64,000 nucleotides of DNA from a virus: the IMG/VR virus record IMGVR_UViG_3300042554_001855, positions 1-64,000 of that record; one strand, given 5' to 3'. The notes below the pieces were generated by a model. It had not been told where the DNA came from and ran no database searches. It worked only from the letters and a program-made list of their open reading frames with translations. This document shows positions 47,644 to 55,999 of the stretch, in pieces. A program made the position numbers and the translations under genes. Numbering within the stretch: position 1 is the first letter of the stretch; each line of letters starts with the position of its first letter.

Positions 47644-49521
47644 TTACAGAGAATTTAACATGTACTTTTCAGCTTTTTTAGTTTCACCATCAACGCAAAT
47701 CATTTTCTGAATGATTTTTTCATCAACCAATTCTGGATGCACCCACCAGTCTTCATAAGGTCTATTATCATCGGGTGAAATATTATCTACAACTAATTTA
47801 TAACCAAAAGACTCAAGGTACTTTCGAGACTTATCTCTGAAAGATTTTGTCTCATCACAATAGTAGTCATGCTCATAAGTAATGACAGCAAAGCGATGAG
47901 TCTCAAAAGGCATCGTCAGGAGTATCTTGTAGGTGACCTCAGGAGGGTCGCAATCAAGTTGTAGGTAGTCGATATCGGTTGGCATGTCTAACCCATTCAG
48001 GAACCGCTCGTAATTGACTTTGAGGGCATCTTTGAGTAAGCATGTATGCTTTCTCTCCTGATTATGGGCATTAACAAAGTTTTCATCAATATCAAGGGCA
48101 ACACCGTTCCATCCATATTTTGTTTCTAATAATGCAGTATTGTTTCCATAGAAAGCATTGCCTGCTCCAATTTCAAGGTATGTTCCATTCTTCTTACCAT
48201 TGAGCATGGAAAGAACAAACATATCCTGATAAGATTCTGCATAGTTCTTTTCAACCTCTTTAGAACCTTTAAACTTAAATCTTAATTTACCATGATTCTT
48301 TTTAGAATACCAATTCAACTTTGGTAATCCAGATGATTTATCACCAGTGAGTTTTTCAAGATTAGAAATAACTGCTTGGCGATGCACTTCATCAAGTTCA
48401 TAGTTGTCAAGCAAGTCCTGCAACATATCACGAGACTCATCACATAGACCACACCACCAAGATGATATGGCTTTCTCAAATAGAATTCCATAAAATCCTG
48501 GATAATCTACCTTAGTGCGTAGTGGTGGTGGATTCCTATCACAAAACTCTTCAGCAACACAAGCAGTTAGATAACAATCTTTCCAACTTCCATCCTGATC
48601 AGAGCGTTCATAGTATCTCGCAAGAAGAAAATGACCTTCAGGGCGAGATGGGATAACTGTGATTGCATTCTGAATCAAACCCTTAACAGTAAATTTACGA
48701 GTTCCTTGTTTGTCATAACACATCGAAGCACGAATAAGGCACTCATACTGAAGTAGTTTATCATCAGACCTTTCAGTAGTTCTCAGATAATATGACATTG
48801 CAGCAGCAGTCTGCCCAATTTCATCATAGAAAATAGCCAACTCATAGTTAATCTCAGGATCATCTGGATTTTGAATATAAGTTTCCAGAAGATTGATTAG
48901 ATATGACTCATCAACAATATCGTTTTCTGTGTTTTTCATTAATACTTTCGATGCAAACTGGTCAGGAGTAATTAAATTCAACCACTTCTTTCTATTTCTA
49001 GAAAAATTAGCAAAGTCTAATTTCTGAAATGCATTATCAAAAACTAACTTTTCTTGTTTGCCAACTTGAATGACTCCACATCCATAATCAGCATCCACAA
49101 CGCACATAGAAAGATCATCTCTTTCTTGTCTCAGAGTTACAAATGCTTTCCAACAATCTCCGTTCCAAATCCCACCACGGAAGGGAATAACCTGATGCTC
49201 TTCCAGTTCTGGGTTCATATCGTGGCAGACAATGTATCCACCAGGATTCAAAATCTTTAGTGAATTTATTATGTCACGATATACTTGGTCAGCATGATGC
49301 AATCCATCGATAAAAATTACATCAAAGTTCTCAGTATTTTTTTCAAAGAAATCATCTGAAGTTGCAAAAATTGTAGCTGGAGAAGTCAGTTCAGGATCGA
49401 CACCAACCTTATAATCGCATTTGATTTCCCTGAAATTCTCTCCTGCAGAGACACCAATCTCAAGATACTTTTTTGCTTTAACTTTATCAATTAGGGATTG
49501 AATAATATCAGTTCTCTTCAT
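47644..49521 (-). CDS. Two-domain methyltransferase (SAM MTase + FkbM-like)
   Basis: 625 aa from ATG 49519-49521; a TTG 15 bases upstream is the alternative. Domain 1 (about 15-150): class I methyltransferase with KYLEIGVSAG (18-27), DVIFIDGLHH and GGYIVCHDM. Middle (about 205-380): helical, TPR-like repeats (YELAIFYDEIGQTAAAMSYY). Domain 2 (about 440-600): FkbM-like methyltransferase, GTYLEIGAGNAFYGNN, GVALDIDEN, DIDYLQLDCD. FkbM enzymes often O-methylate sugars. Such triple architecture with GT2 and oxygenase neighbours suggests stepwise modification of a glycan. Confidence 0.75.
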   Translation of the reverse strand: MKRTDIIQSLIDKVKAKKYLEIGVSAGENFREIKCDYKVGVDPELTSPATIFATSDDFFEKNTENFDVIFIDGLHHADQVYRDIINSLKILNPGGYIVCHDMNPELEEHQVIPFRGGIWNGDCWKAFVTLRQERDDLSMCVVDADYGCGVIQVGKQEKLVFDNAFQKLDFANFSRNRKKWLNLITPDQFASKVLMKNTENDIVDESYLINLLETYIQNPDDPEINYELAIFYDEIGQTAAAMSYYLRTTERSDDKLLQYECLIRASMCYDKQGTRKFTVKGLIQNAITVIPSRPEGHFLLARYYERSDQDGSWKDCYLTACVAEEFCDRNPPPLRTKVDYPGFYGILFEKAISSWWCGLCDESRDMLQDLLDNYELDEVHRQAVISNLEKLTGDKSSGLPKLNWYSKKNHGKLRFKFKGSKEVEKNYAESYQDMFVLSMLNGKKNGTYLEIGAGNAFYGNNTALLETKYGWNGVALDIDENFVNAHNQERKHTCLLKDALKVNYERFLNGLDMPTDIDYLQLDCDPPEVTYKILLTMPFETHRFAVITYEHDYYCDETKSFRDKSRKYLESFGYKLVVDNISPDDNRPYEDWWVHPELVDEKIIQKMICVDGETKKAEKYMLNSL

Positions 49522-50500
49522 CGTACTTTCCAGCAATAAAATCTTCTACAACCTGAGGAGAAACTCTCAGCACATAAGCGGCATTATCTTGGAATCCAAA
49601 AGTCATTAGTAAGTCACCTTTATAGTAGCACATGCCCGTACAAAATTCAACATGGGCATCCATGAAAGAAAAGTCTTTAGAGAATCCTTGTATCTGCCAA
49701 TTTTTATCCCATACAAGAAATCTGTGACGATACAATCCATCCTTTCTACCAACTTCACTCTTAAACAAATCAACTTCGTGTGTAAGAGCGAAGTAATAAT
49801 TGTCTCCAAGGGGAAGCACATGAGAACCACCACGTACATCTCTGGGGATATCCACCATTTGAGTGAGAGCAATAGTCTCAGAAGTCCCTGCAGTAGGATT
49901 AACCTTGACAACTTCGGTAGGATTTGACCACTTTACATAGTGCCAATCCATATCGGGAATGGGCATCCAATTCTTTTCACAATAAGAATTAGGATCTTTG
50001 GGTGGTTCAATACGAACTCTTGAAACCTCTTTGACATAATCTTCTCCAACAACAATCTTGGACAGTTCCATTCTTCCCTGACCATTTGTTGTTGTATCCC
50101 TTCTTACACCAGAAATATACAAGTCTCCTCCCCAACGGAAAAGTCTAGCATCTTCTAGACCAACAAAATCCCAAAGAGGTTCTTTATCTAACTCAGAAGT
50201 ATCAATCTTATTGACTCTCGTTATTTTTAAACTATCATCCAACTCCAAATAATAATTCGTAGTCCTTAGGTGCATATCATTTTCAGGATGCACATAAGTC
50301 AAAGGACCCCACTGATGCTGAAAAGTTTTCTTTTCAGAGTGGTAGAATGTATAGTTCACATGGCGAAGATTTACCATTAACTTACCATTATCATTGTAAA
50401 TGGAAGGATTCATTAATCCCGTGCCATTTGTAAGATAAGAAGGAATGATTAAAGGATGAATACTACCACCATTATCTAAAGCAATTTTTGCAAAATGCAT
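49508..50500 (-). CDS. GH130-like beta-propeller glycoside phosphorylase/hydrolase
   Basis: 330 aa from ATG 50498-50500. Motifs of five-blade propeller enzymes: GLMNPSIY (near 30), GLEDARLF (about 113-120), EKNWMP, GGSHVLPLGDNYYFALTH and FGFQDNAAYVLRV. GH130 proteins cleave beta-mannosides with phosphate; related non-catalytic propellers also occur with glycosyltransferases. Catalytic role not certain. First gene of the sugar cassette, 56 bases after the RCC1 fibre gene. Confidence 0.65.
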   Translation of the reverse strand: MHFAKIALDNGGSIHPLIIPSYLTNGTGLMNPSIYNDNGKLMVNLRHVNYTFYHSEKKTFQHQWGPLTYVHPENDMHLRTTNYYLELDDSLKITRVNKIDTSELDKEPLWDFVGLEDARLFRWGGDLYISGVRRDTTTNGQGRMELSKIVVGEDYVKEVSRVRIEPPKDPNSYCEKNWMPIPDMDWHYVKWSNPTEVVKVNPTAGTSETIALTQMVDIPRDVRGGSHVLPLGDNYYFALTHEVDLFKSEVGRKDGLYRHRFLVWDKNWQIQGFSKDFSFMDAHVEFCTGMCYYKGDLLMTFGFQDNAAYVLRVSPQVVEDFIAGKYDEEN

Positions 50501-50556
50501 ACACTTCAACTAAGGTTATTATCAATTATACCAAATATATATGGGTTTTACAAGTA

Positions 50557-52731
50557 TCAGGTTGCAACCCTGGATAAGTTATAAGAATGTACGGACGATT
50601 GAGTGGAGTATCTTCCAGGATCGAATGAAGCAGGCCAAGTTTGGTTACCAACATAAAATAGTCTATCATCCTGACAAATTGCCCACCATCCATCACCCTG
50701 AGATCCTTGTATTGATGCAATGGCTGAGAACCAGTTTGCTTGCAAGTTGCCTGCGGACTGAGTAGCATCAAATTCCCATGGAAGTTTGTTTCGGTTATCC
50801 ATTGTTTGACGGCCACTTCTAAAACTGACACCCTTTGCTCTACCTGGATCTGTTGTGGTATTACCACCGATAGTAAGACATCTTTGGTTAGAAGTTAGGA
50901 ATAATCCAAGTCTCCATTCATCATTTCCAGTACCAACTCTACTAATATCAATAACATCATTAGAACCACTATAAACTGGAACTGGGTATTGAAGATTTGT
51001 GTTTGACCATGGAAAATCACCAGTATTTTGGTTTTCTGCCAGGAGTTGATCAAGTGAAGTAAATCTATGGTAAGATTGCACACCAACACCATAAATCATT
51101 CCCGTACTTCTCTGTTTAATAAACAATCTTGGATTATTCTGGTCATTACTTAGCCAAAAATCTTCAACATCATTGTATAAGTCTGTAATATTCCATAAGC
51201 TCCTAAGACCAGATCCTGACACCTCAAGAGATCTAGCTCTATCCCACCAAACTTTTTGCATTGGAGAAAATCCTGTTCCACCATTTGGCTCATCCCCATC
51301 GTATGAACCAGAACTATAAAGGTTGGAACCAATCCAATTAAGAAGTCCAGCCATGTGCAAAACACCATCATTTGTAAGGACAACTGTAGTATAGTAAGTA
51401 TTATATCCAGCAGTTGCTATTTTTTTAATTCCGCCATGCTTTTCCCAATTATATAAAACTTTTCTTGGAGCACCAGTGTATTGGTCATTACCAACACCAA
51501 GTTGGTCATTACCATTCCATCCCCAACCCCATAGATTGCCATCTTCATCTTGAGCAAACCCATACTGATAGTTACCACCAGCTAACCAAAAATCTAAAAG
51601 TTTTCGGTTATCAAAATATTGCTGAGGAATTCTAGCTGGAACATAGCTATTAAACCAGTTATTATTATACCTAAAGTTTCTACCTAGTCCAGAGTATCCG
51701 TTATATCCCCAAGTCCATAGCCGACCATCAATATCCAGAGCACCATTAACACTACTTGAGTTGTTAGCATTAGACGAAGAACTTGTTCCAATCTTAATTG
51801 CCTGAATATCCCTTAAAAATCCCTGACCTCTACTCCCTTGAGAAGCCTGATACTGTTGAATTTGTTGGTTATAATCGAAACCACCACCAGTATTGTTTGT
51901 TCGACCAACTCTTCTCGAATAATATCTGTTAGTTGTTCCACCATCACCATGCTCCCCTGAACCCATCCAACCAGCCCAGAAAACTTCTCCATTATCAAAT
52001 AAGAATCCATACATGTGTTGGTCATCACCAACGATTTGAATACATCTTGGTCTTGACCAAGTTGTACCCTGAGTTACACTAGAGTTTCTATAATTATCAT
52101 AGTGGTCCCACCACTGGAATGTTGATTCAGCTGGATTATGTTGAGACGCACCAACTCCATATTCAGACCCACCATATCCATAGCTACTATGGCGACCTAT
52201 ATGAACTGCTTCAAACTCACCATTAATAAACGAATATCCCTGGTTAGATAAAGCACCATTATCTATTCTTCCAGGAATATGCCCCATATTTCTATCATTC
52301 CAACCCATAGGGTTGCGATTATTAAATTGTAGGATTCTATTTTCTTTATTCTGATTTGAACTAGCACTAATTCTTTGCCAATATGTTGTTGCTGATGTTC
52401 TTTCGTAGATAGGATGAATCATCCTACCATGCTTCATACAAACATAACGATCGCCATTATAATTTACTACATCTCCTGGATAGTAAGTTCCATTCTCCAT
52501 CCACTGACCAGTCCACATATAACCAGAGGAATATCTATCCCATCCCTGCGTATCATTTTCTGGTTTATATTTTTCACCATATAAATTATTTTCAGCATAC
52601 TTATCGGTTTTACAAATATAAGCGGCACCATTAACTCTTATAACATCATTTTTAGTATAAGAAACTCCTTCTCTCCACTCTCCACGGTAATTTAGAGTTA
52701 AATTATTAGCAAGACTAGTTAGCTTTTCCAT
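50557..52731 (-). CDS. RCC1-repeat tail fibre protein, 724 aa
   Basis: N-terminus: two carbohydrate-binding-like modules (YRGEWREGVSYTKNDVI, TGQWMENGTYYPGDVVNYNG), like chitin-binding CBM5/12 repeats. Then RCC1 blades: LFDNGEVFWAGWM, LWTWGYNGYSGLGRN, LWGWGWNGNDQLG. RCC1 folds are seven-blade propellers; in cyanophage virions they seem to act as fibre or receptor-binding parts. One of three paralogues. Rich in Asn, Gly, Trp and Tyr, low in Lys. Confidence 0.75.
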   Translation of the reverse strand: MEKLTSLANNLTLNYRGEWREGVSYTKNDVIRVNGAAYICKTDKYAENNLYGEKYKPENDTQGWDRYSSGYMWTGQWMENGTYYPGDVVNYNGDRYVCMKHGRMIHPIYERTSATTYWQRISASSNQNKENRILQFNNRNPMGWNDRNMGHIPGRIDNGALSNQGYSFINGEFEAVHIGRHSSYGYGGSEYGVGASQHNPAESTFQWWDHYDNYRNSSVTQGTTWSRPRCIQIVGDDQHMYGFLFDNGEVFWAGWMGSGEHGDGGTTNRYYSRRVGRTNNTGGGFDYNQQIQQYQASQGSRGQGFLRDIQAIKIGTSSSSNANNSSSVNGALDIDGRLWTWGYNGYSGLGRNFRYNNNWFNSYVPARIPQQYFDNRKLLDFWLAGGNYQYGFAQDEDGNLWGWGWNGNDQLGVGNDQYTGAPRKVLYNWEKHGGIKKIATAGYNTYYTTVVLTNDGVLHMAGLLNWIGSNLYSSGSYDGDEPNGGTGFSPMQKVWWDRARSLEVSGSGLRSLWNITDLYNDVEDFWLSNDQNNPRLFIKQRSTGMIYGVGVQSYHRFTSLDQLLAENQNTGDFPWSNTNLQYPVPVYSGSNDVIDISRVGTGNDEWRLGLFLTSNQRCLTIGGNTTTDPGRAKGVSFRSGRQTMDNRNKLPWEFDATQSAGNLQANWFSAIASIQGSQGDGWWAICQDDRLFYVGNQTWPASFDPGRYSTQSSVHSYNLSRVAT

Positions 52732-52740
52732 AGATTATTG

Positions 52741-53469
52741 TTATTCTGGAGATGAAGTTGGAGACCATCTAGTAAAGTTAATCATATCATTAGGATCAGA
52801 TGGTGGTGGTATATCTTCTACTTTTGTTATTTGTAAAATAGTTTGCTCTTCACTGGAAGGAGTTGTTGATATACCCAAGTAGTTTAGATATTCTGGGTCT
52901 TCAAAGTATTTATCCCTAATATTAGGATTACGCTGTAGTATTCTACGACAATAATCATCACCTAAAGATTCAGATAGTGACTCTGAAGTTTCAAATCTTA
53001 TATCAAATAATTCTTCTTCAGTTGTATTAGAAAGTATTTCCAAATCACCACTATATCTTTCTTGTTCTGGATTATCTGGATCCATAATCGCATCCACATC
53101 TGGAATATAAAATGCGGTTTTCAAAATATCCATTGTATAGTTTGGATGAATCGAATAATAACTCCTTTGTTCTGTATTTGGAGATGTTTGTGCAACGATT
53201 GTTGTATTAGCAACTCCAATCATGTTGCCAGATCTAAGTAATAAAATAACCTCAGGCTCAATCTGAAAATCTGGGTCTCTGACTTCAATTTCAGTTTTTT
53301 GCATTTCTTCTCCAATCTTTTCACCACCCTCATCAAAAATATAACAACATACATAATCGGTTCTGATACCAATAATAGGAGGTTCCTTTGGAAGACCAAT
53401 ATCGGGCCAGTTCATTGCATCATATGCTGAATTAATGGATATAATTTTTCTTTCAGTATTGATAGCCAT
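52741..53469 (-). CDS. Fibre-associated hypothetical protein, 242 aa
   Basis: Lies between two RCC1 fibre genes with 9- and 12-base gaps, so co-expressed. Acidic, with many Pro/Glu/Asp; strand-rich first half (IGIRTDYVCCYIFDEGG, EVILLLRSGNMIG) and a helical acidic second half (LESLGDDYCRRILQ-type). No family recognised. May be a fibre chaperone or connector by position. Confidence 0.55.
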   Translation of the reverse strand: MAINTERKIISINSAYDAMNWPDIGLPKEPPIIGIRTDYVCCYIFDEGGEKIGEEMQKTEIEVRDPDFQIEPEVILLLRSGNMIGVANTTIVAQTSPNTEQRSYYSIHPNYTMDILKTAFYIPDVDAIMDPDNPEQERYSGDLEILSNTTEEELFDIRFETSESLSESLGDDYCRRILQRNPNIRDKYFEDPEYLNYLGISTTPSSEEQTILQITKVEDIPPPSDPNDMINFTRWSPTSSPE

Positions 53470-53481
53470 TTTGTTTCCTCC

Positions 53482-55986
53482 TTAACCTGCCCAATTCAAT
53501 GATGGAACTGTCCCATAAACGGTTCCACGATAAGAAGCGAATCCCCAGTCATAGTTACGTCCTGTTTGCATTACTTCTCCATTATCAAATAAGGTTTGAC
53601 TTCTAACATTATGATTCACTCCAAGAGTTCCCTCATAATCTCCTGTGCTACTTATATCTATACAAGCGGACCCACCCCAAGGATGAGAATCATATGCTGT
53701 CATTGGATTTGCCATATAATATGGAGCATGGATTTTTCTTGCAACAGCGTATTGTGATTGTCCATTTTGTTGGTGCCTTGCATTATTGTTTGCGATTGTA
53801 GAATCTCTACCAATTCCACCAACACCATATCCATTCCAACCTGTTGCATAGACATAACCCTTTTGATCAAGGAAGTGTTGTGTCGTGCCACCCGATCTAC
53901 CAGCAGAAGACATACAAACAATATTTGTAAGTGCTTGTGTTGAAGTATTTCCTGGACCAAGAATAATGTTTGGAGATGTTCTAGAAGATGGTGCAGAACC
54001 TGTAGTTAAATTGTAATGACCATCATAACCAACACCATAAGTATTTCCATTCTGAGTTCTATACCAAATATGCCCATATCCACCATCATCAATATCTACC
54101 CATACATTTACAATTTGTGCAGCACCAGTCCATGATGTTCTTCTTGTAATTGTTGAAGAGTTACTGTTATTCGTTGTAGTGCCATCACCCAATTGACCAT
54201 ATCCATTGTATCCACATGTCCAAACGTATCCTTGACCATCAAGAAGTGCGATGGTATAAAGATTTTCTGAAGAAGCAACAACAAGTTTTTGAATACCACC
54301 ATAAGTGTTCCAATTGACGGGAACTTTGAGAGGAGTATATGAGCGGTCAGAATCCCTGAATCCACTGTTTGTTGGATACATCAATTGACCTTGATGATTG
54401 TATCCCCAAGACCAAAGGTTTCCTGCTTCATCAAGTGCGTATGAAGTTCTATGTCCAGCCCAAATATCTACGATTCTATTTCCACCGAAGAAGAAATCTT
54501 TATTCATTGTATGAATCAACCAGGCACGGTTGTTCACACCCATACCATTATCTTCAAAATAATAAATGTCTGGAGAATTACCACTACCAGAAGTGGTTCC
54601 AGAGTCAGAAGAAATACCACACTGACCTGTATCGTTTCTACCCCAGCAGTGAATCTCACCATATTCATCAAGAGCAATACAATGGGCATCACCGTCTCTA
54701 GATTGATGTCCACCAGTTACAAGTTTTACGATTGAACGATTCTTGAATGCTTTTCTAGGAATTGTAAATGCAGCTTGAGTTGCCTGACCATCATCGTTGG
54801 AGTAACCGTCACGACCATGGTTTGACTGACCTGAAACATGAACTCCGCCATCAGAAGTTAGGTGCCACCTATTATCATTCCAAGCTTGCATAGATTGGAT
54901 AATTCTAGGTGTTCTTCTCGTCATATGGAATGGGTTATTTCCAAAGTTTGCCCATTCACCACTGTTAAAATCAATGTGATATGGTACATCATTTTCTTGA
55001 GCCTCGATGTGAGCACCACCATCACTATGCATATAAGCATTACTAGTTCCACTCTCAGCCATAATGACGCCCTCGCCATTAATAAACTGCTCAGAGTTTC
55101 TATATGACATATGACCTTTATTCCATCCTGGATTCCATCTCCAGGCATGGACTGAAGTTGATCCGATTCCTAAAGATGTATTCCAAGGAATATTTCCATT
55201 CCATCTATTAACCGTTCCCCATTGTGGTCCAAGAATATATGGATGACCTTTCCATCCAAAAGGTTGGTTATTGACAAATCCAAGGCAACGGTCTGATGGC
55301 ATTAAGTCATCACCTCTTGAAAATACTTCCCATGCGCCAAGATGATCAAATAAGGGATCAACGTTTGAATGTCCTACACCACAAATGTAAGATGAATTCC
55401 TTCTCTTAACAATATCTCCAGGATAATATGTGGTTCTTTGTGACCATGTTCCAACATGAGCTGTTCCATCAGAATATAAGTCCCAATCAACTTCATTGGT
55501 TGCAATCTCATATTGACCCATCATTCTTCTTGGTCCAAGAACAATTGGGTCATTAGTTACAACTGCAGTATTGAGCCCAACACTCGTTAGATATAGGACA
55601 GCAGTTGTTGAGGTAACTGTACCAATTGAGGTAATCCCAGCATAAGTATCAAAGTGTTTTGAGTAAAGTCTTAAACCTGTTCTAGGAGACTGATTCCATG
55701 GACCTTTTGGTGCCTCGGGATAATATGATGTTACAATTCCTGCTGTTTGAGTTTGAGGATTAAATCCTGTAAAAGTAACAGTAACAATGCTTGTTTGAAT
55801 CCCCAAACTAGCAATTGATCCATTTAAAGTTGGAAGTACAATTGGAGCATGTGCTTTGGGGACATCATTTTTGTAGATATAAAGTCTATCTTCAAAGGTT
55901 ACAATGTCACCTTTGCTATAAGTTGTAGCAGGAACGTATGCTCCTCTATGAACAAATTTAACTTTTCCTAGTGTTACGACGGCCAT
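53482..55986 (-). CDS. RCC1-repeat tail fibre protein, 834 aa
   Basis: N-terminal modules RGAYVPATTYSKGDIVTFED and GTWSQRTTYYPGDIVKRRN, then a long His/Asn/Trp-rich part and RCC1 blades (EIHCWGRNDTGQCG, LWSWGYNHQGQLM, VWTCGYNGYGQLGDG, MQTGRNYDWGF). Start preceded by AAGGAGG. Paralogue of its neighbours; the different blade surfaces may give different receptor specificity. Confidence 0.75.
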   Translation of the reverse strand: MAVVTLGKVKFVHRGAYVPATTYSKGDIVTFEDRLYIYKNDVPKAHAPIVLPTLNGSIASLGIQTSIVTVTFTGFNPQTQTAGIVTSYYPEAPKGPWNQSPRTGLRLYSKHFDTYAGITSIGTVTSTTAVLYLTSVGLNTAVVTNDPIVLGPRRMMGQYEIATNEVDWDLYSDGTAHVGTWSQRTTYYPGDIVKRRNSSYICGVGHSNVDPLFDHLGAWEVFSRGDDLMPSDRCLGFVNNQPFGWKGHPYILGPQWGTVNRWNGNIPWNTSLGIGSTSVHAWRWNPGWNKGHMSYRNSEQFINGEGVIMAESGTSNAYMHSDGGAHIEAQENDVPYHIDFNSGEWANFGNNPFHMTRRTPRIIQSMQAWNDNRWHLTSDGGVHVSGQSNHGRDGYSNDDGQATQAAFTIPRKAFKNRSIVKLVTGGHQSRDGDAHCIALDEYGEIHCWGRNDTGQCGISSDSGTTSGSGNSPDIYYFEDNGMGVNNRAWLIHTMNKDFFFGGNRIVDIWAGHRTSYALDEAGNLWSWGYNHQGQLMYPTNSGFRDSDRSYTPLKVPVNWNTYGGIQKLVVASSENLYTIALLDGQGYVWTCGYNGYGQLGDGTTTNNSNSSTITRRTSWTGAAQIVNVWVDIDDGGYGHIWYRTQNGNTYGVGYDGHYNLTTGSAPSSRTSPNIILGPGNTSTQALTNIVCMSSAGRSGGTTQHFLDQKGYVYATGWNGYGVGGIGRDSTIANNNARHQQNGQSQYAVARKIHAPYYMANPMTAYDSHPWGGSACIDISSTGDYEGTLGVNHNVRSQTLFDNGEVMQTGRNYDWGFASYRGTVYGTVPSLNWAG

Positions 55987-55999
55987 GATTTATACCTCC

